A stretch of DNA of 64,000 nt from Variovorax terrae (GTDB lineage: Bacteria > Pseudomonadota > Gammaproteobacteria > Burkholderiales > Burkholderiaceae_C), in the NCBI RefSeq assembly GCF_022809125.1, contig NZ_JALGBI010000001.1, positions 1,736,001-1,800,000 on the forward strand, in the 5' to 3' direction. Shown piece after piece: positions 9,385 through 21,363 of the stretch (the stretch's first letter is position 1; each line of letters opens with the position of its first letter). Position numbers and translations under genes: made by a program. Under the pieces are notes generated by a model that saw only the letters and a program-made list of their open reading frames with translations, was not told where the DNA came from and did no database searches.

Positions 9385-10419
9385 ATGAGCGCCATTTCCC
9401 TGTCTCCCTCGCGGCGCGCCTGGCTGCGCTTTCGGCGCAACCGGCTGGGCTTCTGGAGCCTGGTGATCTTCTGCCTGCTGGTGCTGCTGAGCCTGGGGGC
9501 GGAGCTGGTGTCCAACGACAAGCCGCTGCTGGCGCGCTACGAAGGCCGGTGGTACGCACCCATCGTCCACAACGTGCCCGAGACCGTGTTTGGCGGCGAC
9601 TTCCAGACGCCCACCGACTACCTCGACCCGTTCATCCAGCGCCAGTTCGCCAAGCCCGGCAACTTCATGCTGTTTCCTCCCAACCACTACCACTACAGCA
9701 CGCTGAACTACTTCGCCAAGCAGCCCAATCCCTCGGGCCCCACCGCCGAGAACTGGCTCGGCACCGACGACCGCGGCCGCGACATGGTGGCCCAGCTGCT
9801 GTATGGCTTTCGGGTCTCGGTGCTGTTCGCGCTGGCGCTCACCGCCATCGGCGTGGCGCTGGGCATCGTGGCGGGGGCGGTGCAGGGCTTCTTCGGCGGC
9901 AAGACCGACCTGATCATGCAGCGCTTCATCGAGATCTGGGGCTCCATGCCGGAGCTGTACCTGCTGGTCATCTTCTCGGCCGTGTTCGAGCCCAGCGTGC
10001 TGCTGCTGGTCGTGCTGCTCAGCCTGTTCGGCTGGATGGGGCTGGGCGACTACGTGCGCGCCGAGTTCCTGCGCAACCGCCAGCTCGACTACGTGCGCGC
10101 CGCGCGCGCCCTGGGTGTGGGCAACGGGCGCCTGATCTGGCGCCACCTCCTGCCCAACAGCATGACGCCGGTGGTGACCTTCCTGCCGTTTCGCATGAGC
10201 GCCGCCATCCTGGCGCTGACGTCGCTGGATTTCCTGGGCCTGGGCGTGCCGCCGGGCACGCCGTCGCTGGGCGAGCTGCTGAGCCAGGGCAAGGCCAACA
10301 TCGACGCCTGGTGGATCTCGCTGTCCACCTTCGCCGTGCTGGTGGTTACGCTGCTGCTGCTGACCTTCATGGGCGATGCGCTGCGCGATGCGCTCGACCC
10401 CCGGAAGGCGGACCAATGA
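9385..10419 (+). CDS. yejE: Peptide ABC transporter permease (YejE-like)
   Basis: This 344-residue second permease starts MSAISLSPSRRAWLRFRRNR. It has an N-terminal helix, a long periplasmic loop (about 45-130, including the DDRGRDMVAQLLYG motif) and the C-terminal permease core with the EAA loop (YVRAARALGVGNGRLIWRHL, 20 residues). A GGGAGGGG ribosome site precedes ATG 9385. A repeat separates it from yejB by 117 bases, while the yejE-yejF junction overlaps by ATGA. Confidence 0.94.
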   Translation: MSAISLSPSRRAWLRFRRNRLGFWSLVIFCLLVLLSLGAELVSNDKPLLARYEGRWYAPIVHNVPETVFGGDFQTPTDYLDPFIQRQFAKPGNFMLFPPNHYHYSTLNYFAKQPNPSGPTAENWLGTDDRGRDMVAQLLYGFRVSVLFALALTAIGVALGIVAGAVQGFFGGKTDLIMQRFIEIWGSMPELYLLVIFSAVFEPSVLLLVVLLSLFGWMGLGDYVRAEFLRNRQLDYVRAARALGVGNGRLIWRHLLPNSMTPVVTFLPFRMSAAILALTSLDFLGLGVPPGTPSLGELLSQGKANIDAWWISLSTFAVLVVTLLLLTFMGDALRDALDPRKADQ

Positions 10420-12080
10420 GTGCCGCCATGCCATGGACGGCGCCGGCACCGGGCGGTGCCCCCGCGCCGCTGCTGGAGGTGCGTGACCTGCGCATCGCCT
10501 TCGGCGGCAAGGAGGTCGTGCACGGGGTGAGCTTCACGATCCAGCCGGGCGAGAAGCTCGCGCTGGTCGGCGAGTCGGGCTCGGGCAAGACCGTCACGGC
10601 GCTGAGCCTGCTGCGGCTGGCCCAGAATGCCCATTTGTCCGGTTCTGCACGCTTTTTTGGCCCGGAGTCCGCGTCGGACGGTCTTGACCTGCTATCAATC
10701 CAGGAGCAAAAGCTGCGCGGCATCCGGGGCCGCGACATCGCCATGATCTTCCAGGAGCCGATGACGGCGCTCAACCCGCTGCTGAGCGTGGGCGAGCAGA
10801 TCGCCGAAGTGCTGCAGCTCAAGCAGGGCTTGGGCGGGCGCGAGGCCGCCGAGGCCGCCGTGCAGTTGCTGGCCGACACCGGCATCCCCGAGCCGCAGCG
10901 CCGCGCCGGCGCGCTGCCGCACCAGCTTTCCGGCGGCCAGCGCCAGCGCGCCATGATCGCCATGGCGCTGGCCTGCCGCCCCAGGCTGCTGCTGGCTGAC
11001 GAGCCCACGACCGCGCTGGACGTGACGCTGCGCGCGCAGATCCTGGACTTGCTGGACAACCTGCAGCGCCGCCATGGCATGGCCGTGCTGATGATCACGC
11101 ACGACCTGAACCTGGTGCGCCGCTTCGCCGACCGCGTGGCGGTGATGGAAAACGGCCACCTCGTGGAAAGCGGCCCGGTGGCCGCGGTGCTGGCCAACCC
11201 GCAGCACCCCTACACCCGCAAGCTGCTCGACAGCCGCCCGCAGCGGGATGTGTCCGACAGCCCGCCCGATCCCGCCGCCGACACCGTGATGCAGGCCCAG
11301 GGGCTGCGCGTGAGTTACCCGGTAAGCCGGCCCGGCCTGCGCGGCTGGTTTGGCAAGGGCGAGTTCGTGGCGGTCGAGGGGGCGGATTTCAGCATCGCGG
11401 CGGGGCGCACGCTGGGCGTGGTGGGCGAGTCGGGCTCGGGCAAGTCCACCCTGGCCCTGGCGGCCCTGGGCCTGCTGCCGCACGGCGGGGCGCTGGAGGT
11501 GGTCGGCCGGGCCTGGGGCGCCGGGCGCAGGCAGGGCGCGCACAACCAGGCCATCCGGCGGCTGGTCCAGGTGGTGTTCCAGGACCCGTATTCCTCGCTG
11601 TCGCCGCGCATGACGGTGGAGGAAATCGTGGGCGAGGGCCTGCTGGTGCATGAGCCCGGCCTGCCGCCGGCCGAGCGGCGCCAGCGGGTGGCCGAGGCGC
11701 TGGCCGACGTCGGGCTGGCCGAGGCCTCGTTTCCCGGCCTGCCGCAGCGCTACCCGCACGAATTCTCCGGCGGCCAGCGCCAGCGGCTGGCGATCGCCCG
11801 GGCGCTGATCGTCCGGCCCCGCCTGCTGGTGCTGGACGAGCCCACCAGCGCGCTGGACGTGACCATCCAGAAGCAGGTGCTGACGCTGCTGCAGCGCCTG
11901 CAGCGCGAGCGGGGCCTGAGCTACCTGCTGATCACCCATGACGTGGACGTGATCCGGGCCATGGCGCACGAGGTGTTCGTCATGAAGGACGGCCGCATCG
12001 TCGAATCCGGCCCGGTGCACCGGGTGCTTGACGCGCCGCAGCATGAATACACCCGGACCCTGGTGACGGCAGCAGCCTAA
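10416..12080 (+). CDS. yejF: Peptide ABC transporter ATPase with two fused nucleotide-binding domains (YejF-like)
   Basis: This 554-residue protein carries two ATP-binding cassettes. The first (about 15-265) has Walker A GESGSGKT, signature LSGGQ and Walker B LLLADEPTTALD. The second (about 290-550) has GESGSGKS, FSGGQ and LLVLDEPTSALD. Each is followed by the OppD/F-type C-terminal extension (HPYTRKLL, HEYTRTLV). One polypeptide therefore supplies both ATPase sites for YejB/YejE. Residues about 84-98 are encoded by an interspersed element (copy 2), in the variable segment between Walker A and the Q-loop. The gene is followed by a terminator hairpin at 12124-12165. Confidence 0.95.
   Translation: MSAAMPWTAPAPGGAPAPLLEVRDLRIAFGGKEVVHGVSFTIQPGEKLALVGESGSGKTVTALSLLRLAQNAHLSGSARFFGPESASDGLDLLSIQEQKLRGIRGRDIAMIFQEPMTALNPLLSVGEQIAEVLQLKQGLGGREAAEAAVQLLADTGIPEPQRRAGALPHQLSGGQRQRAMIAMALACRPRLLLADEPTTALDVTLRAQILDLLDNLQRRHGMAVLMITHDLNLVRRFADRVAVMENGHLVESGPVAAVLANPQHPYTRKLLDSRPQRDVSDSPPDPAADTVMQAQGLRVSYPVSRPGLRGWFGKGEFVAVEGADFSIAAGRTLGVVGESGSGKSTLALAALGLLPHGGALEVVGRAWGAGRRQGAHNQAIRRLVQVVFQDPYSSLSPRMTVEEIVGEGLLVHEPGLPPAERRQRVAEALADVGLAEASFPGLPQRYPHEFSGGQRQRLAIARALIVRPRLLVLDEPTSALDVTIQKQVLTLLQRLQRERGLSYLLITHDVDVIRAMAHEVFVMKDGRIVESGPVHRVLDAPQHEYTRTLVTAAA
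10667..10707 (+). repeat. GCTAY-N7-RTAGC element, copy 2 (inside yejF)
   Basis: GTCC at 10667-10670 is followed 24 nt on by GCTATCAATCCAGGAGC (10691-10707). The right arm is degenerate (GGAGC). It belongs to the GTCCGCGTC sub-type shared with copies 7 and 11. In yejF it is read LLSIQEQ, in frame. Confidence 0.75.
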
Positions 12081-12084
12081 ACCC

Positions 12085-12113
12085 TTGCAAATCAAGGCTT
12101 TACGAGGTACAAT
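12085..12113 (+). promoter_or_regulatory. Sigma-70-type promoter for rimP-nusA-infB
   Basis: TTGCAA (12085-12090), a 17-base spacer and TACAAT (12108-12113) match the consensus at 4/6 and 5/6. Transcription would start near 12120, just before a strong hairpin and about 80 bases before rimP. It is the only good promoter in the yejF-rimP gap. Confidence 0.65.
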
Positions 12114-12123
12114 CCTTTTCTCA

Positions 12124-12165
12124 CGACCAAACGGGCGGGTACCAACCGCCCGTTTTTTTTGGTCG
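12124..12165 (+). terminator. Strong hairpin: yejF terminator and probable rimP leader attenuator
   Basis: ACGGGCGG (12131-12138) pairs with CCGCCCGT (12146-12153) around a 7-base loop, followed by a run of eight T in all. CGACCAA (12124-12130) can also pair with TTGGTCG (12159-12165). It is an ideal intrinsic terminator for yejF, but it also lies within about 10 bases of the predicted rimP transcription start, so operon transcripts must read through it. Confidence 0.85.
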
Positions 12166-12199
12166 ATCGATTTTGGATTTAGGGTGGCAGCTGACCAAC

Positions 12200-12778
12200 G
12201 TGGCACTACAGCAGATTGTTGAACAAACGGTGACCGGCCTCGGTTACGACCTCGTGGAGATCGAACGCTCCGCCGGAGGATTGCTGCGCATCACGATTGA
12301 TCTGCCCTGGACGCCCGGCGTGGAGCAGTTCGTCACGGTCGAGGACTGCGAGAAGGTCACGCGCCAGCTGCAGTTCGCGCTGGAGGTGGACGGCGCCGAG
12401 TACAAGCGCCTGGAAGTCTCGTCGCCCGGCATCGACCGGCCGCTGCGCCACGAGAAGGACTTCGAGCGTTTCGCCGGCGAGGTGGTGGACATCACCCTGA
12501 AGGCCCCGATGGGCGCGGCCGCCGGCGGCCAGGTCAGCGCCAACCGCAAGAAATTCCGCGGCACGCTGGAGCGCGTGTCCTCCGGCGAGGCCTCGGGCTG
12601 GCAGATCGTCTGGCGCGACGAGCCCGCCGTCAAGCCGGGCCAGAAGGTGAGCCGCAAGCGGGAGCCCGCGCCGCTGCAGGCGCTGGGCTTCACCCTGGAC
12701 GAACTGCGCGATGCCCGGTTGGCGCCGATGGTCGATTTCAAGGGCCGCAGGCCCAAGCCTGCCCCTTCGGCGGATTGA
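12200..12778 (+). CDS. rimP: Ribosome maturation factor RimP
   Basis: RimP assists assembly of the 30S subunit. The 192-residue protein reads VALQQIVEQTVTGLGYDLVE, with conserved VEIERS, RITIDLP, EVSSPGIDRPL and FERFAGE motifs. The GTG at 12200 is preferred because homology begins there; a TTG at 12173 would add nine unlikely residues. It is somewhat longer than E. coli RimP (about 150) because of a Gly/Ala-rich insertion and a basic C-terminal tail, as in other Burkholderiales. It is the first gene of the operon, with nusA 33 bases downstream. Confidence 0.95.
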   Translation: MALQQIVEQTVTGLGYDLVEIERSAGGLLRITIDLPWTPGVEQFVTVEDCEKVTRQLQFALEVDGAEYKRLEVSSPGIDRPLRHEKDFERFAGEVVDITLKAPMGAAAGGQVSANRKKFRGTLERVSSGEASGWQIVWRDEPAVKPGQKVSRKREPAPLQALGFTLDELRDARLAPMVDFKGRRPKPAPSAD

Positions 12779-12811
12779 GTTTTTGAATTGAGTGTTCAGG
12801 AGAGTCGTGAC

Positions 12812-14308
12812 ATGAATCGCGAATTATTGATGCTGGTGGAAGCCATCTCGCGCGAGAAGAACGTCGAGCGCGACGTGGTGTTTGGCGCGGTCGAGTCTGC
12901 CCTGGCGCAGGCGACCAAGAAACTCTACGAAGGTGAAGTGGACATCCGCGTCGCGATCGACCGCGACACCGGCAACTACGAAACCTTCCGCCGCTGGCAC
13001 GTGGTGCCCGACGAGGCCGGCCTGCAGCTGCCCGAGCAGGAGATCCTGCTGTTCGAAGCCAAGGAGCAGATTCCCGACATCGAGGTCGACGAGTACATCG
13101 AGGAAGGCGTGGAGTCGGTCCCGATCGGCCGCATCGGCGCGATGGCGGCCAAGCAGGTGATCCTGCAGAAGATCCGCGACGCCGAGCGCGAGATGCTGCT
13201 CAACGACTTCATGTCGCGCGGCGACAAGATCTTCGTGGGCACCGTCAAGCGCATGGACAAGGGCGACATCATCGTCGAGTCCGGCCGCGTCGAAGGCCGC
13301 CTGCGCCGCAGCGAGATGATCCCCAAGGAAAACCTGCGCAACGGCGACCGCGTGCGCGCCATGATCATGGAGGTGGACCTGACGCTGCGCGGCGCGCCCA
13401 TCATCCTGTCGCGCTCGGCGCCCGAGTTCATGATCGAGCTGTTCCGCCAGGAAGTGCCCGAGATCGAGCAGGGCCTGCTCGAGATCAAGAGCTGTGCCCG
13501 CGACCCGGGCAGCCGCGCCAAGATCGCCGTGCTGAGCCACGACAAGCGTGTCGACCCGATCGGCACCTGCGTCGGCGTGCGCGGCACGCGCGTCAACGCC
13601 GTCACCAACGAGCTGGCCGGCGAGCGCGTGGACATCGTGCTGTGGAGCGAGGACCCGGCCCAGTTCGTGATTGGCGCGCTGGCGCCGGCCAACGTGTCCT
13701 CCATCGTGGTCGATGAAGAGAAGCACGCCATGGACGTGGTGGTGGACGAGGAAAACCTCGCCATCGCGATCGGCCGCGGCGGCCAGAACGTGCGCCTGGC
13801 GTCCGACCTGACCGGCTGGAAGATCAACATCATGGATGCCACGGAATCGGCCCAGAAGCAGGCCGAGGAAACCGACACCATTCGCAAGCTGTTCATGGAA
13901 AAGCTCGATGTCGACCAGGAAATCGCCGACATCCTGTTCGCCGAAGGCTTCACCAGCCTGGAAGAAGTGGCCTATGTGCCGCTGCAGGAAATGCTGGAGA
14001 TCGAGAGCTTCGACGAGGAAACCGTTACCGAGCTGCGCACCCGTGCCAAGGATGCCCTGCTGACCATGGAAATCGCCCGGGAAGAGAGTGTCGAGGAAGT
14101 GTCGCAGGACCTGCGCGACCTCGAGGGCCTGACGCCCGAGCTGGTGGCCAAGCTGGCCGAAAGCGGCGTGCACACCCGCGACGACCTGGCCGACCTGGCC
14201 GTGGATGAACTCACTGATATCACCGGCCAGTCTGCGGACGAAGCCAAGGCCTTGATCATGAAGGCGCGCGAACACTGGTTCACCAGTGACGCCGCTTCTC
14301 AAGAGTAA
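12812..14308 (+). CDS. nusA: Transcription termination/antitermination factor NusA
   Basis: This 498-residue protein binds RNA polymerase and nascent RNA. Its order is the N-terminal polymerase-binding domain (1-130, [20 protein letters not shown]), S1 domain (about 135-200, [16 protein letters not shown]), KH1 and KH2 (about 230-350, [12 protein letters not shown] and [12 protein letters not shown]), and two acidic C-terminal repeats (about 365-498). These repeats are the form found in proteobacteria that bind alpha-CTD. ATG 12812 has CAGGAGAG 8 bases ahead. NusA may act on the leader hairpin of its own operon. Confidence 0.98.
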   Translation: MNRELLMLVEAISREKNVERDVVFGAVESALAQATKKLYEGEVDIRVAIDRDTGNYETFRRWHVVPDEAGLQLPEQEILLFEAKEQIPDIEVDEYIEEGVESVPIGRIGAMAAKQVILQKIRDAEREMLLNDFMSRGDKIFVGTVKRMDKGDIIVESGRVEGRLRRSEMIPKENLRNGDRVRAMIMEVDLTLRGAPIILSRSAPEFMIELFRQEVPEIEQGLLEIKSCARDPGSRAKIAVLSHDKRVDPIGTCVGVRGTRVNAVTNELAGERVDIVLWSEDPAQFVIGALAPANVSSIVVDEEKHAMDVVVDEENLAIAIGRGGQNVRLASDLTGWKINIMDATESAQKQAEETDTIRKLFMEKLDVDQEIADILFAEGFTSLEEVAYVPLQEMLEIESFDEETVTELRTRAKDALLTMEIAREESVEEVSQDLRDLEGLTPELVAKLAESGVHTRDDLADLAVDELTDITGQSADEAKALIMKAREHWFTSDAASQE

Positions 14309-14332
14309 CGGTCATGAAAGGTTACACAACAC

Positions 14333-17230
<2,898 letters not shown>

Positions 17231-17258
17231 TGCCAGCCTTGCGGACCCGGATCGAACC

Positions 17259-17630
17259 ATGCCAGCCAAGAAGTCATCCGTTCCCAATCGCGGCTTTCGC
17301 GTCGCCGATCAGATCCAGCGCGATCTGACGGAGCTGATCGCGCGCGAGTTGAAGGACCCGCGGGTGGGCATGGTGACGATCCAGGCCGTCGAGGTCACGC
17401 CCGACTACGCGCACGCCAAGGTGTTCTTCAGCGTGCTGGTGGGCGATCCGGCGGAGTGCGAGACGGCGCTGAACCAGGCCGCGGGCTTCCTGCGCAACGG
17501 CCTGTTCAAGCGCCTGCACATCCACACGGTGCCGACGCTGCACTTCCAGTTCGACCGCACGACCGAGCGCGCGGCCGACATGAACGCCTTGATCGCCAAG
17601 GCCGTTTCCTCGCGCGCCAAAGAAGACTGA
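17259..17630 (+). CDS. rbfA: Ribosome-binding factor A
   Basis: This 123-residue KH-fold protein for 16S rRNA maturation carries [37 protein letters not shown] and [15 protein letters not shown]. It lies 28 bases after infB and 2 bases before truB, the classical order. Confidence 0.97.
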   Translation: MPAKKSSVPNRGFRVADQIQRDLTELIARELKDPRVGMVTIQAVEVTPDYAHAKVFFSVLVGDPAECETALNQAAGFLRNGLFKRLHIHTVPTLHFQFDRTTERAADMNALIAKAVSSRAKED

Positions 17631-17632
17631 GC

Positions 17633-18583
17633 ATGAACGCGCCACGCACACGGGTGCAGCGGCGCCCTGTGCATGGGGTGTTGCTGCTTGACAAGCCGCT
17701 GGGTCTTTCCAGCAACGACGCCTTGCAGAAGGCGAAATGGCTGCTGCGCGCCGAAAAGGCCGGCCACACCGGCACGCTGGACCCGCTGGCCACCGGCGTG
17801 CTGCCGCTGTGCTTTGGCGCGGCCACCAAGTTCAGCCAGCTCCAGCTCGATGCCGACAAGACCTACGAGGCCGTGGCCCGGCTGGGCGTGAAAACCAGCA
17901 CCGGCGACGCCGAGGGCGAGGTGATCGCCGAGCGCCCGGTGCAGTTCACCGCCGCGCAGCTGGCCGAGGTGGCCCGGCGCTTCACCGGCCGCATCCAGCA
18001 GGTGCCGCCGATGCACAGCGCGCTCAAGAAGGACGGGCGCGCGCTGTACGAATACGCCCGCCAGGGCATCGAGATCGAGCGGGCGCCGCGCGATGTCGAG
18101 ATTTTCAAGCTGGAAGTGGCGGAGGTCCAGGCGCCTGGGTCGTTTCGTGCTATCAAAATAATAGTGACCTGCAGCAAGGGCACCTACATCCGGACCCTCG
18201 GCGAGGACATCGGCGAGGCGCTCGGCTGTGGTGCGCACCTGACCTCGCTGCGCCGCATCGCCACCGGCGGCTTCGACGTGTCGCAGTGCGTGACGCTCGC
18301 GGCCCTGGAAGCGATGGACGAAGCTGAGCGCCTGGACTGCCTGCAGCCCGTGGCGTCGCTGCTGGCCGATCACACCCGTGTCACGCTGGATGCCGACAAT
18401 GCGGGGCGTTTCCTGAGCGGCCTGCGCCGCCGCGGCGCCTGGCCCGACACGGCGCAGGTGGCCGTCTACGGCCAGCAGCCCGAAGCCCTGCTGGGCACGG
18501 CGCATGTCACGGCCGGCGAGCTGATTCCGGGGCGGCTGCTGAGCCCGCCCGAGATACAACAGATTTTGGAAAGCAAACTATGA
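17633..18583 (+). CDS. truB: tRNA pseudouridine(55) synthase TruB
   Basis: This 316-residue protein makes pseudouridine 55 in the T loop of tRNAs. The catalytic Asp is D50 in [37 protein letters not shown] and [15 protein letters not shown] are family motifs. The C-terminal part is the PUA-like domain. Residues about 164-178, just before CSKGTYIR, are encoded by an interspersed element (copy 3), and the segment is a few residues longer than in E. coli TruB. Its stop overlaps the typA start (ATGA). Confidence 0.97.
   Translation: MNAPRTRVQRRPVHGVLLLDKPLGLSSNDALQKAKWLLRAEKAGHTGTLDPLATGVLPLCFGAATKFSQLQLDADKTYEAVARLGVKTSTGDAEGEVIAERPVQFTAAQLAEVARRFTGRIQQVPPMHSALKKDGRALYEYARQGIEIERAPRDVEIFKLEVAEVQAPGSFRAIKIIVTCSKGTYIRTLGEDIGEALGCGAHLTSLRRIATGGFDVSQCVTLAALEAMDEAERLDCLQPVASLLADHTRVTLDADNAGRFLSGLRRRGAWPDTAQVAVYGQQPEALLGTAHVTAGELIPGRLLSPPEIQQILESKL
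18125..18165 (+). repeat. GCTAY-N7-RTAGC element, copy 3 (inside truB)
   Basis: GTCCAGGCG begins at 18125 and the core GCTATCAAAATAATAGT is at 18149-18165, exactly 24 nt after GTCC. In truB it is read RAIKIIV in frame and supplies a probable beta-strand next to the CSKGTYIR motif. Its core is AT-rich against GC-rich flanks. Confidence 0.8.
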
Positions 18584-20412
18584 GCAACAAGCAAATCCGC
18601 AACATCGCCATCATCGCCCACGTCGACCATGGCAAGACCACCATGGTCGACCAACTGCTGCGCCAGTCCGGCACCTTCGCCGAGCACGAGAAGGTGGTCG
18701 ACACCGTGATGGACAACAACGCCATCGAACGCGAGCGCGGCATCACCATCCTGGCCAAGAATTGCGCCGTGAGCTGGGAAGGCACGCACATCAACATCGT
18801 CGACACCCCCGGCCACGCGGACTTCGGCGGCGAGGTGGAGCGCGCTCTCTCCATGGTGGACGGCGTGGTGCTGCTGATCGACGCGCAGGAAGGCCCGATG
18901 CCCCAGACGCGCTTCGTGACCAAGAAGGCGCTGGCCCTGGGCCTGCGCCCGATCCTGGTGGTGAACAAGGTCGACAAGCCCGGCGCGCGGCCCGACTACG
19001 TGGTCAACGCCGCGTTCGACCTGTTCGACAAGCTGGGCGCCACCGATGAACAGCTCGATTTCCCCGTGGTCTACGCCTCGGGCATCAACGGCTGGTCCTC
19101 GCTGGAAGAGGGCGCTCCGGGCGAGCAATGGGGCCCCGACATGTCGGCCCTGTTCAACACCGTGCTCAAGCATGTGCCGGCGCACGAGGGCGACCCGGCC
19201 GCGCCGCTGCAGCTGCAGATTTCCGCGCTCGATTTCTCGACCTTCGTCGGCCGCATCGGCGTGGGCCGCGTCAATGCCGGCACCGTCAAGCCGCTGATGG
19301 ATGTGGTGGTGATGGAAGGCCCGGACGGCAAGTCCTTCAAGGGCCGCGTCAACCAGGTGCTGACGTTCCAGGGCCTGGACCGCGTGCAGGTGACCGAGGC
19401 CGGCCCCGGCGACATCGTGCTGATCAACGGCATCGCCGACATCGGCATCGGCGTGACCCTGACCGACCCGCTCAACCCGGCGCCGCTGCCCATGCTCAAG
19501 GTCGACGAGCCGACCCTGACCATGAACTTCTGCGTCAACACCAGCCCACTGGCCGGCCGTGAAGGCAAGTTCGTCACCAGCCGCCAGATCTGGGACCGCC
19601 TGCAGAAAGAGCTGCAGTCCAACGTGGCGCTGCGCGTCAAGGAAACCGACGAGGAAGGCGTGTTCGAGGTCATGGGCCGCGGTGAGTTGCACCTGACCAT
19701 CCTGCTCGAGAACATGCGCCGCGAAGGCTACGAGATGGCCGTGTCCAAGCCGCGCGTGGTGTTCAAGGACGTGGACGGCGTGCGCCACGAGCCGATCGAG
19801 CTGGTGACGGCCGACATCGAAGAGAACCACCAGGGCGGCGTGATGCAGGCGCTGGGCGAGCGCAAGGGCGAGCTGGTGAACATGGAGCCGGACGGCCGCG
19901 GCCGCGTGCGCCTCGAATACCGCATCCCGGCGCGCGGCCTGATCGGCTTCACCAACGAGTTCCTGAACCTGACGCGCGGCTCCGGCCTCATCAGCAACAT
20001 CTTCGACAGCTACGAGCCGCACAAGGGCGACATCGGCGGCCGCAAGAACGGCGTGCTGATCTCCATGGACGACGGTGAAATCTTCACCTACGCGCTGGGC
20101 AAGCTGGACGACCGCGGCCGCATGTTCGTGAAGGCGAACGACCCGGTGTACGAAGGCATGATCGTCGGCATCCACAGCCGCGACAACGACCTCGTGGTCA
20201 ACGCCACGCGTACCAAGCAGCTGACCAACTTCCGCGTCAGCGGCAAGGAAGACGCGATCAAGATCACGCCCCCGATCGAACTCACGCTCGAATACGGCGT
20301 GGAGTTCATCGAGGACGACGAACTGGTCGAGATCACGCCCAAGAGCGTGCGCCTGCGCAAGCGCTTCCTGAAGGAGCACGAGCGCAAGCGCGCCTCGCGC
20401 GAAGGCGCCTGA
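18580..20412 (+). CDS. typA: Ribosome-associated GTPase TypA/BipA
   Basis: This 610-residue, EF-G-like translational GTPase acts in 50S assembly and stress adaptation. G motifs are AHVDHGKTT (G1), RERGITI (switch I/G2), [13 protein letters not shown] (G3) and [10 protein letters not shown] (G4). Domain II and EF-G domains III and V follow ([20 protein letters not shown], 20 residues), with the BipA-specific C-terminal domain. Length agrees with the family (about 605). Its ATG overlaps the truB stop. Confidence 0.97.
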   Translation: MSNKQIRNIAIIAHVDHGKTTMVDQLLRQSGTFAEHEKVVDTVMDNNAIERERGITILAKNCAVSWEGTHINIVDTPGHADFGGEVERALSMVDGVVLLIDAQEGPMPQTRFVTKKALALGLRPILVVNKVDKPGARPDYVVNAAFDLFDKLGATDEQLDFPVVYASGINGWSSLEEGAPGEQWGPDMSALFNTVLKHVPAHEGDPAAPLQLQISALDFSTFVGRIGVGRVNAGTVKPLMDVVVMEGPDGKSFKGRVNQVLTFQGLDRVQVTEAGPGDIVLINGIADIGIGVTLTDPLNPAPLPMLKVDEPTLTMNFCVNTSPLAGREGKFVTSRQIWDRLQKELQSNVALRVKETDEEGVFEVMGRGELHLTILLENMRREGYEMAVSKPRVVFKDVDGVRHEPIELVTADIEENHQGGVMQALGERKGELVNMEPDGRGRVRLEYRIPARGLIGFTNEFLNLTRGSGLISNIFDSYEPHKGDIGGRKNGVLISMDDGEIFTYALGKLDDRGRMFVKANDPVYEGMIVGIHSRDNDLVVNATRTKQLTNFRVSGKEDAIKITPPIELTLEYGVEFIEDDELVEITPKSVRLRKRFLKEHERKRASREGA

Positions 20413-20487
20413 GCCGGCCTCGCTGACGGCGTCCGGCCGCCGGATTTGCGGGTAAGCTCGGCAGCTTGCCCGCTCGCCGCCTCCGCC

Positions 20488-21363
20488 ATGAAACTCAGCC
20501 ATCCCCAAGCCGTCGCCCTGATGGTGATCGTGACCCTGATGTGGTCGATCGCAGGGGTGGTCACGCGCCGGCTCGAGTACGCCAGCAGCTTCGAGATCAC
20601 CTTCTGGCGCAGCTTCTTCACGCTGCTGTCGCTGCTGGTGATCCTGCCGCTGCTGCAGGGGCGCGAAGTGTTCACGAAGATCCGCCGCGCCGGCGCGGCG
20701 GTCTGGATCTCGGGCGTCTGCTGGAGCGTGATGTTCACCGCCTTCATGGTGGCGCTCACGCTCACCAGCGTGGCCAATGTGCTGGTGACCATGGCGGTCG
20801 GCCCGCTGTTCACCGCGCTGGTGGCGCGCATCTTCATCGGCCATCGGCTGGCGCCGCGCACCTGGGGCGCCATCGTGGTGGCCGGGCTGGGCATCGCCTA
20901 CATGTACGGCAGCCAGATCGCGGGCGGCCAGGTTGCGGGCACGCTGGTGGCGCTGTGCGTGCCCATCGCGGGCGCCGTCAACTGGACCGTGGTGCAGCGC
21001 AGCCATGCCCAGGGGCACGATGTGGATCTCGTCCCGTCGGTACTGGTGGGCGCCGCGATCTCCTCGCTGGCCACGCTGCCGCTGTCGCTGCCGTTCCAGG
21101 CCACGCCGCACGACGTGGGCCTGCTGGCCATGCTGGGCCTGGTGCAGCTCGCCATTCCCTGCGTGCTGGCGGTGCAGTGCGCGCGCGCGCTCAAGGCCCC
21201 CGAGGTGGCGCTGCTGGCGCTGCTGGAAGTGATCTTCGGCATCGCCTTGGCCTGGCTGGGGGCCGGCGAGGCGCCCGGTGCCACGGTGCTGACCGGCGGC
21301 GCGCTGGTGATCGGCGCGCTGGTGATGAACGAATTGTTAGGCTGGAAACACAGAAATGCATGA
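20488..21363 (+). CDS. EamA/DMT-family transporter
   Basis: This 291-residue inner-membrane protein has about ten hydrophobic helices in two EamA repeats (ALMVIVTLMWSIAGVVTRR opens the first; GTLVALCVPIAGAVNWTVVQ, 20 residues, opens the second). Members export amino acids or other metabolites; the substrate cannot be read from sequence. The start was set at MKLSHPQ because helix 1 follows; a GTG/ATG extension to 20446 is possible. Its last codons overlap the next gene by 8 bases, suggesting coupled translation. Confidence 0.88.
   Translation: MKLSHPQAVALMVIVTLMWSIAGVVTRRLEYASSFEITFWRSFFTLLSLLVILPLLQGREVFTKIRRAGAAVWISGVCWSVMFTAFMVALTLTSVANVLVTMAVGPLFTALVARIFIGHRLAPRTWGAIVVAGLGIAYMYGSQIAGGQVAGTLVALCVPIAGAVNWTVVQRSHAQGHDVDLVPSVLVGAAISSLATLPLSLPFQATPHDVGLLAMLGLVQLAIPCVLAVQCARALKAPEVALLALLEVIFGIALAWLGAGEAPGATVLTGGALVIGALVMNELLGWKHRNA

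Noticed and set aside
8143..10449. Long antisense frame across yejB-yejE-yejF
   Set aside because: Its translation is His/Arg/Gln-rich noise and crosses three genuine genes and a repeat.
11565..11610. GTCCAGGTGG in yejF as another element
   Set aside because: No inverted-repeat core at the fixed distance; it is ordinary ABC-domain coding sequence.
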